DNA of 40,697 bases. It comes from Calidithermus chliarophilus DSM 9957 (GTDB lineage Bacteria > Deinococcota > Deinococci > Deinococcales > Thermaceae). The DNA is taken from NCBI RefSeq assembly GCF_000430045.1, contig NZ_KE387023.1:2465276-2505972 (forward strand), given 5' to 3'. A program made the position numbers and the translations under genes. The notes under the pieces are model-generated. The model searched no databases, was not told where the DNA came from, and was given only the letters and a program-made list of their open reading frames with translations. Positions 23,596 through 32,622 of the stretch are shown here, in pieces. The first letter of the stretch is position 1, and each line of letters begins with the position of its first letter.

Positions 23596-23879
23596 GTGAG
23601 CGGAAAGCGGTAAGCGACAAGCTATAAGCCGTCAGCGAAAGGCCCGCGGCTTGTGGTAACCCCACCCCTTCCCTCCCCGCGCGCGGGGAGGGTTTATCCC
23701 CCCTAGCCCCCCTTGCTAAGGGGGGAACAAGGCGTCTTGCGTACGACGTAGGACGTACGACCCAGGAGTACGACCCGCGTCCGGCGTTCGGCTATCGACC
23801 ATCGACTATCGACGTCTTCCAGCGTTCAGCTATCGGCTATCAGCTATCGGCGTTCGACGTACGACCCGCGCCCGGCCCT
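23596..23879. repeat. Heptamer array A5 enclosing an R3 repeat
   Basis: First block: GTGAGCG, GAAAGCG, GTAAGCG, ACAAGCT, ATAAGCC, GTCAGCG, AAAGGCC (23596-23644). After an R3 unit the second block runs GTCTTGC, GTACGAC, GTAGGAC, GTACGAC (23734-23761), then mixed words including CATCGAC and TATCGAC, and finally GTTCAGC, TATCGGC, TATCAGC, TATCGGC, GTTCGAC, GTACGAC, CCGCGCC, CGGCCCT (23824-23879). It ends immediately at the glyS stop codon (23880). The 318-bp gap contains nothing else. Confidence 0.87.
23650..23737 (+). repeat. R3 two-hairpin GC repeat, copy 2
   Basis: The unit reads GCTTGTGGTAACCCCACCCC, then a CCCTCCCC/GGGGAGGG hairpin, GTTTATC, and a second hairpin CCCCCCTT-GCT-AAGGGGGG. It matches 12784-12866 in reverse orientation with few differences. 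It is embedded between two heptamer blocks. Confidence 0.8.
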
Positions 23880-25403
<1,524 letters not shown>

Positions 25404-25422
25404 AGAAGCTCCTTTCGGTCGC

Positions 25423-25443
25423 GCTAGACGCCCGACGCAAGAC
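25423..25443. repeat. Three heptamers (A6) between T-box terminator and glyS
   Basis: GCTAGAC, GCCCGAC and GCAAGAC stand in register between the T-box terminator and the glyS ribosome-binding site. They are the same words as in the intergenic arrays. Confidence 0.7.
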
Positions 25444-25481
25444 GAGGCCTGCTTCGGGGGCTCGGCCCGACCACCGGGGAA

Positions 25482-25514
25482 CAAAAAAACGCCCCCGGCA
25501 TAATGCCTGGGGAC
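25482..25514 (-). terminator. glyS T-box intrinsic terminator
   Basis: On the minus strand GTCCCCAGGCAT pairs with ATGCCGGGGGC and is followed by G-TTTTTTT. It lies right after the T-box sequence. Confidence 0.88.
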
Positions 25515-25690
25515 GAATAGTTGGGTCACTACTCGCGGTTCCACCCCAGTTCTCGAGGGAACCCCCTCGAGCCCTCTGAGTCGTTGCGTCGACTGCCTCC
25601 GCCGCCCTTCCCGTGGCCCCTGCCGCTGGGCTTTCACCGTCCCCAACTCGCTGTGGGCGGGTGTCCACGGTACTCCTGCGGACAACGCCC
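25482..25690 (-). promoter_or_regulatory. T-box riboswitch (glycine) for glyS
   Basis: The minus strand carries AACTGGGGTGGAACCGCG, the T-box sequence (plus 25534-25551), before the terminator. In stem I, GGAGTA precedes the helix CCGTGG/CCACGG; the 3' strand then reads G-A-A-G-GGC, giving the glycine codon GGC (plus 25604-25606). The valS leader has the identical GAA-N-codon arrangement with GTC, and the agreement supports both assignments. Uncharged tRNA-Gly should stabilise the antiterminator. Confidence 0.92.
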
Positions 25691-25694
25691 CCTC

Positions 25695-25724
25695 ATGATG
25701 CAGCACCGGGCGCCGGGTCGTCAA
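25695..25724 (-). promoter_or_regulatory. Promoter of the glyS T-box leader
   Basis: TTGACG (plus 25719-25724) and CATCAT (plus 25695-25700) are 18 nt apart on the minus strand, immediately upstream of the leader. Heptamer array A7 starts 6 nt beyond the -35 box. Confidence 0.6.
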
Positions 25725-25730
25725 TTTGGC

Positions 25731-25832
25731 GTCGGTAGCCGGGTGCGGGTCGTGCGTTTTAGGTCGTACGGCGTACGTCGTACGCCAAACGCAATACGCA
25801 AGACGCCTCGGCCCTCGACCCTCGACCTCCTA
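25731..25832. repeat. Heptamer array A7
   Basis: In register: GTCGGTA, GCCGGGT, then after 4 nt GTCGTGC, GTTTTAG, GTCGTAC, GGCGTAC, GTCGTAC, GCCAAAC, GCAATAC, GCAAGAC, GCCTCGG, CCCTCGA, CCCTCGA, CCTCCTA. The last word overlaps the TAG stop codon of ruvA (25830-25832). The class order matches A2, A8 and A9. Confidence 0.87.
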
Positions 25833-26411
25833 CCGCAGTGCCTTGAGCGCCAGCTTGATGATCTCCTGGGTGTTGGCCTCGGGGTTTTTCTGCACGATGT
25901 CGGCTACGACGCCGCGTACCTGGCTCTCGCGGAAGCCCAGCGTGACGAGGGCGAGTTCGGCTTCTTCCACGCCGCGGTTCTGACGGATGGGGCCGCCCTC
26001 GCCCATCAGGTGGGCGGGGACCTTGCCGCGCAGGTCGAGGGCGATGCGCTCGGCCAGCTTCTTGCCCACGCCCTGGGCGCCGGTGAGGAGGCGCAGGTCG
26101 CCCTCGGCGAGGGCTCGAGCCAGCAGGGAGGGGGTGAGGCTGGAGAGCATGTTGAGCGCCACCTTTGGGCCCACGCCCGAGACGCCCAGCAGCAGTTCGA
26201 AGAGCTCGAGCGAGCGCTCGTCGGCGAAGCCGTAGAGGGAGAGGTCGTCCTCGCGCACCACCAGCTTGGTGTGCAGCACGGCCTCCTGGCCCTCGGTGAG
26301 CTCGGCCAGGGTGGAGAAGGGGCAGCCCGCCTCGAGGCCGACGCCCCCCACCAGCAGCACGGCGGTGTTGGAGGTTTTGCGCAGGACGGTGCCTTTGAGG
26401 TAGCGGATCAC
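25830..26411 (-). CDS. ruvA: Holliday junction DNA helicase subunit RuvA
   Basis: The 193-residue protein binds Holliday junctions with RuvB. It shows the N-terminal OB fold (Y-L-K-G-T-V), two helix-hairpin-helix motifs (L-L-G-V-S-G-V-G-P-K-V-A-L and L-L-T-G-A-Q-G-V-G-K-K-L-A-E-R-I), and the C-terminal RuvB-binding domain (A-E-L-A-L-V-T-L-G-F). The GTG at 26409-26411 begins V-I-R-Y-L-K-G, the normal family start. TAAACT lies 7 nt upstream, fitting a leaderless mRNA; the longer open frame to 26450 is not coding. Confidence 0.95.
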   Translation of the reverse strand: MIRYLKGTVLRKTSNTAVLLVGGVGLEAGCPFSTLAELTEGQEAVLHTKLVVREDDLSLYGFADERSLELFELLLGVSGVGPKVALNMLSSLTPSLLARALAEGDLRLLTGAQGVGKKLAERIALDLRGKVPAHLMGEGGPIRQNRGVEEAELALVTLGFRESQVRGVVADIVQKNPEANTQEIIKLALKALR

Positions 26412-26418
26412 GGCGAAT

Positions 26419-26424
26419 AGTTTA
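26419..26424 (-). promoter_or_regulatory. ruvA leaderless promoter (-10 TAAACT)
   Basis: TAAACT on the minus strand ends 7 nt before the GTG start. No clear -35. The divergent gene at 26487 has TATTCT 5 nt before its ATG, so both promoters share this 75-bp gap. Confidence 0.5.
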
Positions 26425-26486
26425 CCCGGTCGTGAGCTGCCACCTTGCACTCAGCAAAAGCGCCTGCGGCGGAGGTATTCTCGAGC

Positions 26487-27284
26487 ATGTTGGAACCAGC
26501 ACAGCTTGCGTGGGTCGAGCGGCTGTTCGGCGGCCCTGGCACAGAGGTCCGGCTCCTCGACCGGCTGCCCCAAGGCCTTCCCGCGGTGGTGCCGTTGCCA
26601 CAGGGTCACCTCTTTGGCGGCTACGTGCAGGCCGGGACCGGGTTGCAGTTGGTCTTCGACGTGCCGCGGTCCCCGAGCGAATTTCACGCGGAGTACCTGG
26701 CCCTGCTGGAGATCAACGGTTGGGAAGCTGCCCTGTTGCCCCGCGGCGGCTTCGTCGGCCTCGCCGGCGGCTTACCCTCACTCTGGGTCCACGCAGCCGA
26801 GAGCCTGCAGCTCCAACTGCAGGTGGGGCCGACCGGGCAGGGGAGCGACGTGCGCCTGAGCCTGAGTTCCGTGGACGCCGAGCACGTCGAGCGGATGCTG
26901 CAGGGGGCGAATCACCCGAACCTCTTGCGCTCACTGCTCCCCACCTTGGTGGCGCCCGCCGGGGTCCGGATGTCCACTCGAGGCGGCGGGGGAGGAGGCG
27001 ACTTCGCCAGTAGCCAAGCCGAGCTGACCGGCGCGGTGATCCCCGGGGCGGTGCTCGAGCACTTCAACGCGCAGCTCCGCGAGGCGGGCTGGAGGCTTCT
27101 CCACAGCGAGGGCGAGGCCCCGCTGGCGTACTCCTTGTGGGAACTGCCCAAAGTCCCCTGGCGGGGCACGCTCACCCTCCAGGCGATGGCCGAGGCCGCC
27201 TATTTAGCCGACCTCTGCGCCTACCGGCCGCGGAAGGCGCGGCCGGTAGCGGTGTTCGGCTGGAGCGTCCTCAACGACCTTTGA
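26487..27284 (+). CDS. Hypothetical protein with two related halves
   Basis: The 265-residue protein has no signal peptide or membrane segment. Both halves end with a similar pattern: a gly-rich strand pair, then E-Y-L-A-L-L-E-I-N-G-W-E in the first and L-E-H-F-N-A-Q-L-R-E-A-G-W-R in the second, suggesting internal duplication. A run of six glycines (near residue 157) joins them. I do not recognise the family. The ATG at 26487 has TATTCT ending 5 nt upstream (leaderless geometry) and GGAGG 11 nt upstream. Its last 14 bp overlap the end of the convergent enoyl-CoA hydratase gene. Confidence 0.75.
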   Translation: MLEPAQLAWVERLFGGPGTEVRLLDRLPQGLPAVVPLPQGHLFGGYVQAGTGLQLVFDVPRSPSEFHAEYLALLEINGWEAALLPRGGFVGLAGGLPSLWVHAAESLQLQLQVGPTGQGSDVRLSLSSVDAEHVERMLQGANHPNLLRSLLPTLVAPAGVRMSTRGGGGGGDFASSQAELTGAVIPGAVLEHFNAQLREAGWRLLHSEGEAPLAYSLWELPKVPWRGTLTLQAMAEAAYLADLCAYRPRKARPVAVFGWSVLNDL

Positions 27285-28041
27285 ACTTGGGCGCGCGCTT
27301 CTCGTAGAAGGCCGTCACGCCCTCCTTGTGGTCCTCGGTCAGGCCGGCCAGGTCCTGCAGTTCGGCCTCCACGTCGAGCATCTCCTCCAGGCTCGAGGTC
27401 GCGCTCTTGCGCAGGGCCTGCTTGATGAGGCCGAAGGTGCGGGTGGGGCCCTGGGCGAGCTCGAGCGCGAGCTTATGCACCTCTTCATCGAAGCTCTCGA
27501 CGCTGACGACCCGGTTGACGAGGCCGAGCTCGAGGGCCTGCTCCGCGTTCAGGCGGGGGGAGAGGGCCATGAGCTCGAAGGCTTTGGCCTGCCCCACGAT
27601 GCGGGGGAGGTGGTAGCTCATCCCGGCGTCGGGGATGAGGGCGATGCGGCTGAAGCCGGTGGTGAGCACGGCGTCGGAGGCGGCGATGCGCAGGTCGCAG
27701 GCCAGGGCCAGCGAGAGCCCGGCCCCGGCGGCGGCCCCGTGGACGGCGGCGATCACGGGCTTGTCGAGGGTGGCGATGCCCGCGATGGCCCCGGCGTAGT
27801 TCTTGAGGTGGGCCTTGTAGGAGATGGTCTTGCCCTCGAATTCGCGCAGGTCCTGGCCCGAGCAGAAGCCGCGCCCGGCGCCTCGGACGACCACCACGCG
27901 CACCTCGGGGTTCTCGGCGGCGTCGCGCATGGCCTGGGCGAGGCCCTGGAGCATCGCAGTGTTGAAGGCGTTGATGGCCTCGGGCCGGTTGAGGGTGAGG
28001 GTCAGGACTCCTTGGTCGAGTTCGGATAACAGCACGCTCAT
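27271..28041 (-). CDS. Enoyl-CoA hydratase/isomerase family protein (PaaG-like)
   Basis: The 256-residue crotonase-fold enzyme shows N-R-P-E-A-I-N-A-F-N, the oxyanion-hole segments G-R-G-F-C-S-G-Q-D-L and H-G-A-A-A-G-A-G-L-S-L-A-L-A-C-D, and F-S-R-I-A-L-I-P-D-A-G. It looks most like PaaG-type isomerases of phenylacetate degradation, but crotonases are hard to separate by eye and no other paa gene is near. AAGGAG precedes the ATG. It is the last gene of a cupin-DinB-hydratase operon with gaps of 18 and 19 nt. Confidence 0.9.
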   Translation of the reverse strand: MSVLLSELDQGVLTLTLNRPEAINAFNTAMLQGLAQAMRDAAENPEVRVVVVRGAGRGFCSGQDLREFEGKTISYKAHLKNYAGAIAGIATLDKPVIAAVHGAAAGAGLSLALACDLRIAASDAVLTTGFSRIALIPDAGMSYHLPRIVGQAKAFELMALSPRLNAEQALELGLVNRVVSVESFDEEVHKLALELAQGPTRTFGLIKQALRKSATSSLEEMLDVEAELQDLAGLTEDHKEGVTAFYEKRAPKFKGR

Positions 28042-28060
28042 AGCGACTCCTTGCGGAAAT

Positions 28061-28543
28061 TTAGCGGTCTTTGCCCATCAGCCGCCGCAGCAGGCGGACC
28101 TGACCGGCGTGATAGACGTCGTGGTTGGCCGCGCCGAAGGCGTGTTCGGCGAGGGTCCAGCGCCCGGACTTCTCGTCGAGCCGTCGCGGCTCGAGCCGCT
28201 CGACGGCGGCGCACAGCTCGAGGTGGCAGGCGTGGAGGAGCTCGAGGTCGGCCTTCCAGGCCTCGGCCGTGGGCTCGGCGGGGACGGCGGGGAAGTTGGC
28301 GGGCTTGCGGGGGAACTTTCCCCGCTCGAGCTCGCCGGTGAGGTGGCGCGTGGCCATGAACTTCCAGTAGGCGCAGTGCAGCGCGTACTCCCAGGCGCAG
28401 TGCCGCCCTTCGGCGGGGCGCCAGAGGGCTTCCTCCGGCGTGAGGCCCCGCAGCGAGCTGCGCAGGTTGGGCCCGTGCCAGGTGGGCCGGTCGTAGGCCT
28501 GCTCGAGTAGGGTCAGGAGCATCGAGATGCGCGGGTCGGCCAT
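28061..28543 (-). CDS. DinB-family putative metal-dependent protein
   Basis: The 160-residue four-helix protein fits the DinB/YfiT superfamily: W-R-P-A-E-G-R-H-C-A-W-E-Y-A-L-H-C-A-Y-W in the middle and H-D-V-Y-H-A-G-Q-V-R-L-L-R-R near the end, with His residues placed to bind a metal. Members are often thiol-dependent transferases or have unknown roles. AAGGGG precedes the ATG, 18 nt after the cupin gene. Confidence 0.88.
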   Translation of the reverse strand: MADPRISMLLTLLEQAYDRPTWHGPNLRSSLRGLTPEEALWRPAEGRHCAWEYALHCAYWKFMATRHLTGELERGKFPRKPANFPAVPAEPTAEAWKADLELLHACHLELCAAVERLEPRRLDEKSGRWTLAEHAFGAANHDVYHAGQVRLLRRLMGKDR

Positions 28544-28561
28544 GCGAGCCCCTTCGAGTTG

Positions 28562-28894
28562 CTACTTCATGCGGTCTTCGCTGAAGCGCTGGCCCTCCCA
28601 AACGTCGATGAACGCGGTCCCGGCGGCCAGCCGGGCGCTGTGGGGCACCCCGGCGGGGATGTGGTAGTAGTCGCCCTTGGTGAACACCCTGCGCTCGCCG
28701 CCGATGACGAACTCCACGCGGCCCTCGAGCACCACCCCCCACTGCCCGTCGTGGGCGTGCTCGGGCACCTCGGTGTCCTCGTGCACCTGGCCGAAGCCGA
28801 TCTGGCCGTTGTGCCCGGAGATCACGGGCATGTCCATCCCCGGCCAGAGGGTGACCTGCTTGAACGCCTTGAACCATTCGGGGAAAACGCTCAT
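28562..28894 (-). CDS. Small cupin-domain protein
   Basis: The 110-residue protein is a single cupin barrel: G-Q-V-H-E-D-T-E-V-P-E-H-A-H-D-G-Q-W-G-V-V-L-E-G carries the first metal-binding motif, and K-G-D-Y-Y-H-I-P-A-G-V-P-H-S the second. The ATG at 28892-28894 has AAAGGAG 6 nt upstream. TATACT (minus strand, plus 28913-28918) is the likely -10 for this operon. The ligand is unknown. Confidence 0.9.
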   Translation of the reverse strand: MSVFPEWFKAFKQVTLWPGMDMPVISGHNGQIGFGQVHEDTEVPEHAHDGQWGVVLEGRVEFVIGGERRVFTKGDYYHIPAGVPHSARLAAGTAFIDVWEGQRFSEDRMK

Positions 28895-29058
28895 GTTCGC
28901 TCCTTTGCACGGAGTATAAGCGTCTGCGGGACAACTTGGGATCAGACCCTCCCATAAACTCACGCCACAGCCGCCCAAAGCCCGCCGGCGGGGTCTGCCG
29001 GGGAGCCTGCGGAGGGCGCAAAATTGGCGACGGGTACGGTATGGGCCCCCGAACCCGC

Positions 29059-29088
29059 TTGGTTTTGGTGTACCAAACATGATAGGAT
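29059..29088 (+). promoter_or_regulatory. lysC promoter with an embedded inverted repeat
   Basis: TTGGTT (29059-29064) and TAGGAT (29083-29088) are 18 nt apart, placing the start of transcription a few nt before the ATG at 29099. The spacer contains the perfect inverted repeat TTTGGT-GT-ACCAAA (29064-29077), a candidate operator. The rest of 28895-29098 holds only this and the cupin-operon -10. Confidence 0.6.
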
Positions 29089-29098
29089 TCACCGGATT

Positions 29099-30325
29099 AT
29101 GGCGTTGGTCGTACAGAAATACGGCGGTACCAGCGTGGGCGACCTCGACCGCATCCACAAGGTCGCGCAGCGCATCCAGCACTACCGGGAGAAGGGCCAC
29201 CGCCTGGCGGTGGTGGTCTCGGCCATGGGCCGCATGACCGACGAGCTCATCGCCCTGGCCAAGCGGGTCAACGTCCGGCCGCCGCAGCGCGAGCTCGACA
29301 TGCTCACCACCATCGGGGAGCAGCAGTCGGTGGCGCTGCTGTCGATGCAGCTCAACGCGATGGGCATCCCGGCCCGGGGCTTCACCCAGGGCCAGGTGGG
29401 CATCACCACCGACGGCCGCTACGGCGACGCCCGCATCCTCAAGGTCGAGCCCCGCCTGATCCAGGAGGCCCTCGAGCGCGGCGAGGTGGCGGTGATCGCG
29501 GGCTTCATGGGCGTGACCCCCGACGGCGAGCTCACCACGCTGGGGCGCGGCGGCTCCGACACCACCGCCGTCGCCATCGCGGCGGCCTTGGGCGCCCACG
29601 AGTGCGAGATCTTCACCGACACCGAGGGCGTCTACACCACCGACCCCCACCTCATCCCCGAGGCCCAGAAGCTCGCCAAGATCGGCTACGACCAGATGCT
29701 CGAGATGGCCGCGCTGGGGGCGCGGGTGCTGCACCCCCGCTCGGTCTACTACGGCAAGCGCTACGGCGTGCGCATCCACGTGCGCAGCAGCTTTTCCTAC
29801 AACCCAGGAACCATCGTTACGGAGGACGGAATGGAACTCGAACGCCCGGTCACCGGGGTCGCCCTCGACGACGAGATCGCCCAGATCGGCCTGGTCGGCA
29901 TCCCCGACCGTCCCGGCATCGCCAGCCGGGTCTTCGAAGCCTTAGCCCGCGCCGGGGTCGCCGTGGACATGATCATCCAGGGCGTGCCCGGCCACGACGC
30001 CTCGCGCCAGCAGATGGCCTTCACGGTCAACCACGACTTCGCCGACGACGCCATGGACGCCCTCGAGCCCGTCCTCGCCGAGATCGGCGGGGAGGCCCGC
30101 CTGCGCCGCGACGTCGCCAAAATCTCCATCGTCGGCGTGGCCCTGGCCTCCACCCCCGGCATCCCCGCCCGCATGTTCAACGCGATCTCGAGCGTGGGCG
30201 CCAACATCGAGATGATCGCCACCAGCGAGGTCAAGATCTCGGTGATCATCCCTGCCCAGTTCGCCGAGGCCGCCGTGCGGGCCGTCCACACCGCCTTCGA
30301 GCTCGACAAGCCCGTCAGCGCCTGA
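29099..30325 (+). CDS. lysC: Aspartokinase (alpha subunit, full length)
   Basis: The 408-residue kinase phosphorylates aspartate, the first step to lysine, threonine and methionine. It has V-Q-K-Y-G-G-T-S, the V-S-A-M-G motif, L-G-R-G-G-S-D-T-T-A-V-A, F-T-D-T-E-G-V-Y-T-T-D-P, and two C-terminal ACT domains (I-G-L-V-G-I-P-D-R-P-G-I-A and I-S-I-V-G-V-A-L-A-S-T-P-G). An internal start probably also makes the beta subunit. No ribosome-binding site precedes the ATG; the promoter is close enough for a near-leaderless message. A phosphoribosyltransferase gene follows, as in Thermus flavus. Confidence 0.96.
   Translation: MALVVQKYGGTSVGDLDRIHKVAQRIQHYREKGHRLAVVVSAMGRMTDELIALAKRVNVRPPQRELDMLTTIGEQQSVALLSMQLNAMGIPARGFTQGQVGITTDGRYGDARILKVEPRLIQEALERGEVAVIAGFMGVTPDGELTTLGRGGSDTTAVAIAAALGAHECEIFTDTEGVYTTDPHLIPEAQKLAKIGYDQMLEMAALGARVLHPRSVYYGKRYGVRIHVRSSFSYNPGTIVTEDGMELERPVTGVALDDEIAQIGLVGIPDRPGIASRVFEALARAGVAVDMIIQGVPGHDASRQQMAFTVNHDFADDAMDALEPVLAEIGGEARLRRDVAKISIVGVALASTPGIPARMFNAISSVGANIEMIATSEVKISVIIPAQFAEAAVRAVHTAFELDKPVSA
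29831..30325 (+). CDS. Aspartokinase beta subunit from an internal in-frame start
   Basis: An ATG at 29831 is in frame with lysC and has GGAGG at 29821-29825. It would give a 164-residue product starting M-E-L-E-R-P-V-T-G and containing only the two ACT regulatory domains. Overlapping alpha and beta subunits are established for aspartokinases of Thermus, Bacillus and Corynebacterium; use of the start here is inferred. Confidence 0.7.
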   Translation: MELERPVTGVALDDEIAQIGLVGIPDRPGIASRVFEALARAGVAVDMIIQGVPGHDASRQQMAFTVNHDFADDAMDALEPVLAEIGGEARLRRDVAKISIVGVALASTPGIPARMFNAISSVGANIEMIATSEVKISVIIPAQFAEAAVRAVHTAFELDKPVSA

Positions 30326-30395
30326 AGCCCGGCGCCGCTCATGAGGGCAGGCCCAGAGCCTGCCCTTTGCCCTGCTGTGTTAGGTTATGGGGCAT

Positions 30396-30875
30396 ATGGA
30401 GAAGCACTACCTGACCTGGAGCGACATCAGCAGCCTGGTCTCCAAGCTGCTCGCACGGCTCAACCGCGACGACTACGACGCCATCCTCTGCGTGACCCGC
30501 GGCGGCATGGTCCCCGCTTGCCTCATCAGCGAGGCCCTCGACCTGCGCAACGTGCTCACCGCAGCCGTGATGTTCTACACCGACGTGGGCGAAACCCTAG
30601 ACCAGCCCGTCTTCCTGCAGTTCCCCAGCGACGCGCTGCTGGTGGGCAAGCGCATCCTGGTGGTGGACGACGTGTGGGACTCGGGCAAGACCGCCGTGGC
30701 CGTGCGCGAGCGCGTGCGCCAGGCCGGGGGCAAGCCCACCCTCTGCACCCTGCACTACAAGCCCACCCACAGCCACTTCCCCGGCGACGGCCCCGACATC
30801 TGCGCCCAGGAGACCGACGGGTGGATCGTGTACCCGTGGGACCCGACGCAGGTATGGTCTTCGGCGTCGGCGTGA
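30396..30875 (+). CDS. Purine-type phosphoribosyltransferase
   Basis: The 159-residue enzyme has the PRPP-binding motif I-L-V-V-D-D-V-W-D-S-G-K-T (about 92-104) and an early C-V-T-R-G-G-M-V-P-A loop, as in bacterial Gpt/xanthine-guanine-type enzymes. It attaches a purine base to PRPP; base preference cannot be told. An operon of aspartokinase and purine phosphoribosyltransferase is described in Thermus flavus, and the same order is seen here with a 70-nt gap. The ATG at 30396 is preferred; one at 30387 would add three residues. Heptamer array A8 starts 3 nt after its stop. Confidence 0.88.
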   Translation: MEKHYLTWSDISSLVSKLLARLNRDDYDAILCVTRGGMVPACLISEALDLRNVLTAAVMFYTDVGETLDQPVFLQFPSDALLVGKRILVVDDVWDSGKTAVAVRERVRQAGGKPTLCTLHYKPTHSHFPGDGPDICAQETDGWIVYPWDPTQVWSSASA

Positions 30876-30878
30876 AGG

Positions 30879-31098
30879 GGATAGCTCATAGCGGATAGCT
30901 GATAGCCCATAGCCGATAGCCGGACGCCGGGCGCGGGTCGTACGTCGTACGTCCTACGCCGTACGCAAGACGCAATACGCAATACGCAAAACGCAAGACG
31001 CCTCGGCCCTCGGCCCCCCTTGCTAAGGGGGGTGAAGAAAGGGCGTTTCGCGTTTAGCGTTTGGCTATCGGCTATCAGCTATCGGCTATCGGCTATCA
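30879..31098. repeat. Heptamer array A8 with a GC hairpin
   Basis: In order: GGATAGC, TCATAGC, GGATAGC, TGATAGC, CCATAGC, CGATAGC, CGGACGC, CGGGCGC; GTCGTAC twice, GTCCTAC, GCCGTAC; GCAAGAC, GCAATAC twice, GCAAAAC, GCAAGAC; GCCTCGG, CCCTCGG; the hairpin CCCCCCTT-GCT-AAGGGGGG (31014-31032, part of R3); then inverted classes GCGTTTC, GCGTTTA, GCGTTTG, GCTATCG, GCTATCA, GCTATCG twice, GCTATCA. The final word includes the TGA stop of the alpha/beta hydrolase gene (31096-31098). No gene is seen between the two stops. Confidence 0.9.
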
Positions 31099-32160
31099 AG
31101 CCCCCTCCAGGTGCGCGTGGAACAGCGGGTCCACCACCTCGGGCTTCTCCATGTGCGGGGAGTGCCCTGTATCCGCGATGACCTCCTCGCGGAAGTAGCC
31201 GCCGCCAGCGGCGTAGCGCTCGAGCACCCACCGGGTCTGGCCCACCATGGGCTGGGGCGGGTGTACCTCGTCGCCCGGCCAGCCGGGGACCACGCCGAGC
31301 TTGCCCAGGGTGCCCATGTTGAAGAGGCTGAAGTCGCCCACGATCTGGTCCTCGGCGCCACGCACCCAGAGGACGGGGGGCTTGGGGTCGGCGGCGAGCA
31401 TCCGCTCCACCGTATCCCCGACGTACTTGGGCGAGATGGCGTTGGCGGGCCCGAGCTTGCCGGGGGCCACGCCCGGCCAGTGGGGGGAGGGCTCGAGGTC
31501 GCCGGGGTACTTGTCGGGCCCGACCCGCTCGGAGAGCAGGCCCGAGAGCAATTCCTCCTCGCGGGGGTGGCGGAAGGGCGGCTTCCAGTAGAAGCTGTTC
31601 ATGACGGTGCGGGGGGAGGCCTGGTGCTCGGTGCCGCGGTACTTTTCCCCCATCAGCCGGGCGAACTCGGGGTTGACGATGCCCCCGCCCGAGCCGGCGA
31701 AGTCGGGGGCGCAGGGGGTGCCCTGGAGGTCCTTGGTGCCCCCGAAGCCGAAGGGGGAGCCGGGGCAGAACACCGTCACGCTCAGCAGGCGCTCGGGCGC
31801 GGCGGCCATCATGGCCCAGATCACGCTGCCGCCCAGGCTGTGCCCGGCGACGTGGAACTTCGCGATGCCCAGCGTGTCCATGAGGCTCAGGAGGTCGTCC
31901 ACCCAGTCCATGCAGCCGCGGGTGGCGTCGATGAGCCTGTCCTCGGTGTCGCCGTAGCCGCGCAGGTCGGGGGCGATGGCCCGGTAGCCCCGCGGCAGGG
32001 CCAGCATGGTCTCCTCCCAGTAGGTCGAGGAGGAGGCGTTGCCGTGGATCAAAAGCACCGGGGTGCCGTCGGCGGGGCCGCTCAGCAGGACGTGCTGCCG
32101 GAGCCGGGAGGTCTGGACCGTGCGGGATTCGATGCCCTCGAGCGTAGGAATAGAACCCAT
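31096..32160 (-). CDS. Alpha/beta hydrolase
   Basis: The 354-residue hydrolase has L-L-I-H-G-N-A-S-S (oxyanion loop), nucleophile S108 in G-H-S-L-G-G, an acidic residue in R-G-A-E-D-Q-I-V, and the catalytic His in A-D-T-G-H-S-P-H-M-E-K-P. The region between about 150 and 260 is a cap longer than in minimal hydrolases. Substrate unknown. AAGGAG precedes the ATG; TAGGAT (plus 32197-32202) is a likely -10. The stop codon lies within the last heptamer of array A8. Confidence 0.9.
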   Translation of the reverse strand: MGSIPTLEGIESRTVQTSRLRQHVLLSGPADGTPVLLIHGNASSSTYWEETMLALPRGYRAIAPDLRGYGDTEDRLIDATRGCMDWVDDLLSLMDTLGIAKFHVAGHSLGGSVIWAMMAAAPERLLSVTVFCPGSPFGFGGTKDLQGTPCAPDFAGSGGGIVNPEFARLMGEKYRGTEHQASPRTVMNSFYWKPPFRHPREEELLSGLLSERVGPDKYPGDLEPSPHWPGVAPGKLGPANAISPKYVGDTVERMLAADPKPPVLWVRGAEDQIVGDFSLFNMGTLGKLGVVPGWPGDEVHPPQPMVGQTRWVLERYAAGGGYFREEVIADTGHSPHMEKPEVVDPLFHAHLEGA

Positions 32161-32252
32161 GGTGCTCTCCTTCGTCGTTTGAGTTGACTTCGCCCAATCC
32201 TACCGGAGCCTTGTTACAGAGTTGTTACTGGCTGGGATGGGACAATGGCCCA

Positions 32253-32567
32253 ATGGACACCGCCGCCCTCGAGCTCAGCGACAACCCCGCCCAAAGCCGC
32301 TACGAAGCCCGGGTGGGGGGAAAGGTGGTGGGCTTCGCCGAGTACCGCCCGCTCAACGGCGCCGTCATGTTCACCCACACCGAGGTGGACGAGTCGGTGG
32401 AGGGCCAGGGCATCGGCAGCAAGCTCATCCGCTACGCCCTCGACGACGTGCGCTCGAGGGGGCTCTACGCCATCCCCATGTGCCCCTTCGTCTCGGCCTT
32501 CATCCGGCGGCACCCGGAGTACATCGGGCTCGTCAACCCGCCCCACCGGCGGATCTTCGGGTTGTAG
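32253..32567 (+). CDS. GNAT-family N-acetyltransferase-like protein (YjdJ type)
   Basis: The 104-residue protein is the short GNAT form (COG2388/YjdJ-like): V-V-G-F-A-E-Y-R, F-T-H-T-E-V-D-E-S-V-E-G-Q-G-I-G-S-K-L-I (acetyl-CoA loop), and C-P-F-V-S-A-F-I-R-R-H-P-E-Y near the end. The acceptor is unknown. The ATG at 32253 gives the family length; it has no clear ribosome-binding site. A direct repeat TTGTTAC (32211 and 32222) lies upstream. Confidence 0.85.
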   Translation: MDTAALELSDNPAQSRYEARVGGKVVGFAEYRPLNGAVMFTHTEVDESVEGQGIGSKLIRYALDDVRSRGLYAIPMCPFVSAFIRRHPEYIGLVNPPHRRIFGL

Positions 32568-32610
32568 GGCCGGGCCCCGGCACCCCCAGGGGGGCCTCAG
32601 CTTGGGCCGG

Positions 32611-32616
32611 TAGCCT
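32611..32616 (+). promoter_or_regulatory. Antiporter leaderless promoter (-10 TAGCCT)
   Basis: TAGCCT ends 6 nt before a GTG at 32623, repeating the geometry at hisF, glpX and the asd leader. No -35 is evident, so this is weak alone. Confidence 0.4.
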
Positions 32617-32622
32617 GGGCCG

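Noticed and set aside
25404-25724. N-terminal extension of GlyRS
   Set aside because: It reads through the T-box terminator and leader; the normal GlyRS start is at 25403.
28942-29098. Upstream extension of lysC from 29024
   Set aside because: The added residues do not resemble aspartokinase and include the promoter; M-A-L-V-V-Q-K-Y-G-G-T-S is the normal start.
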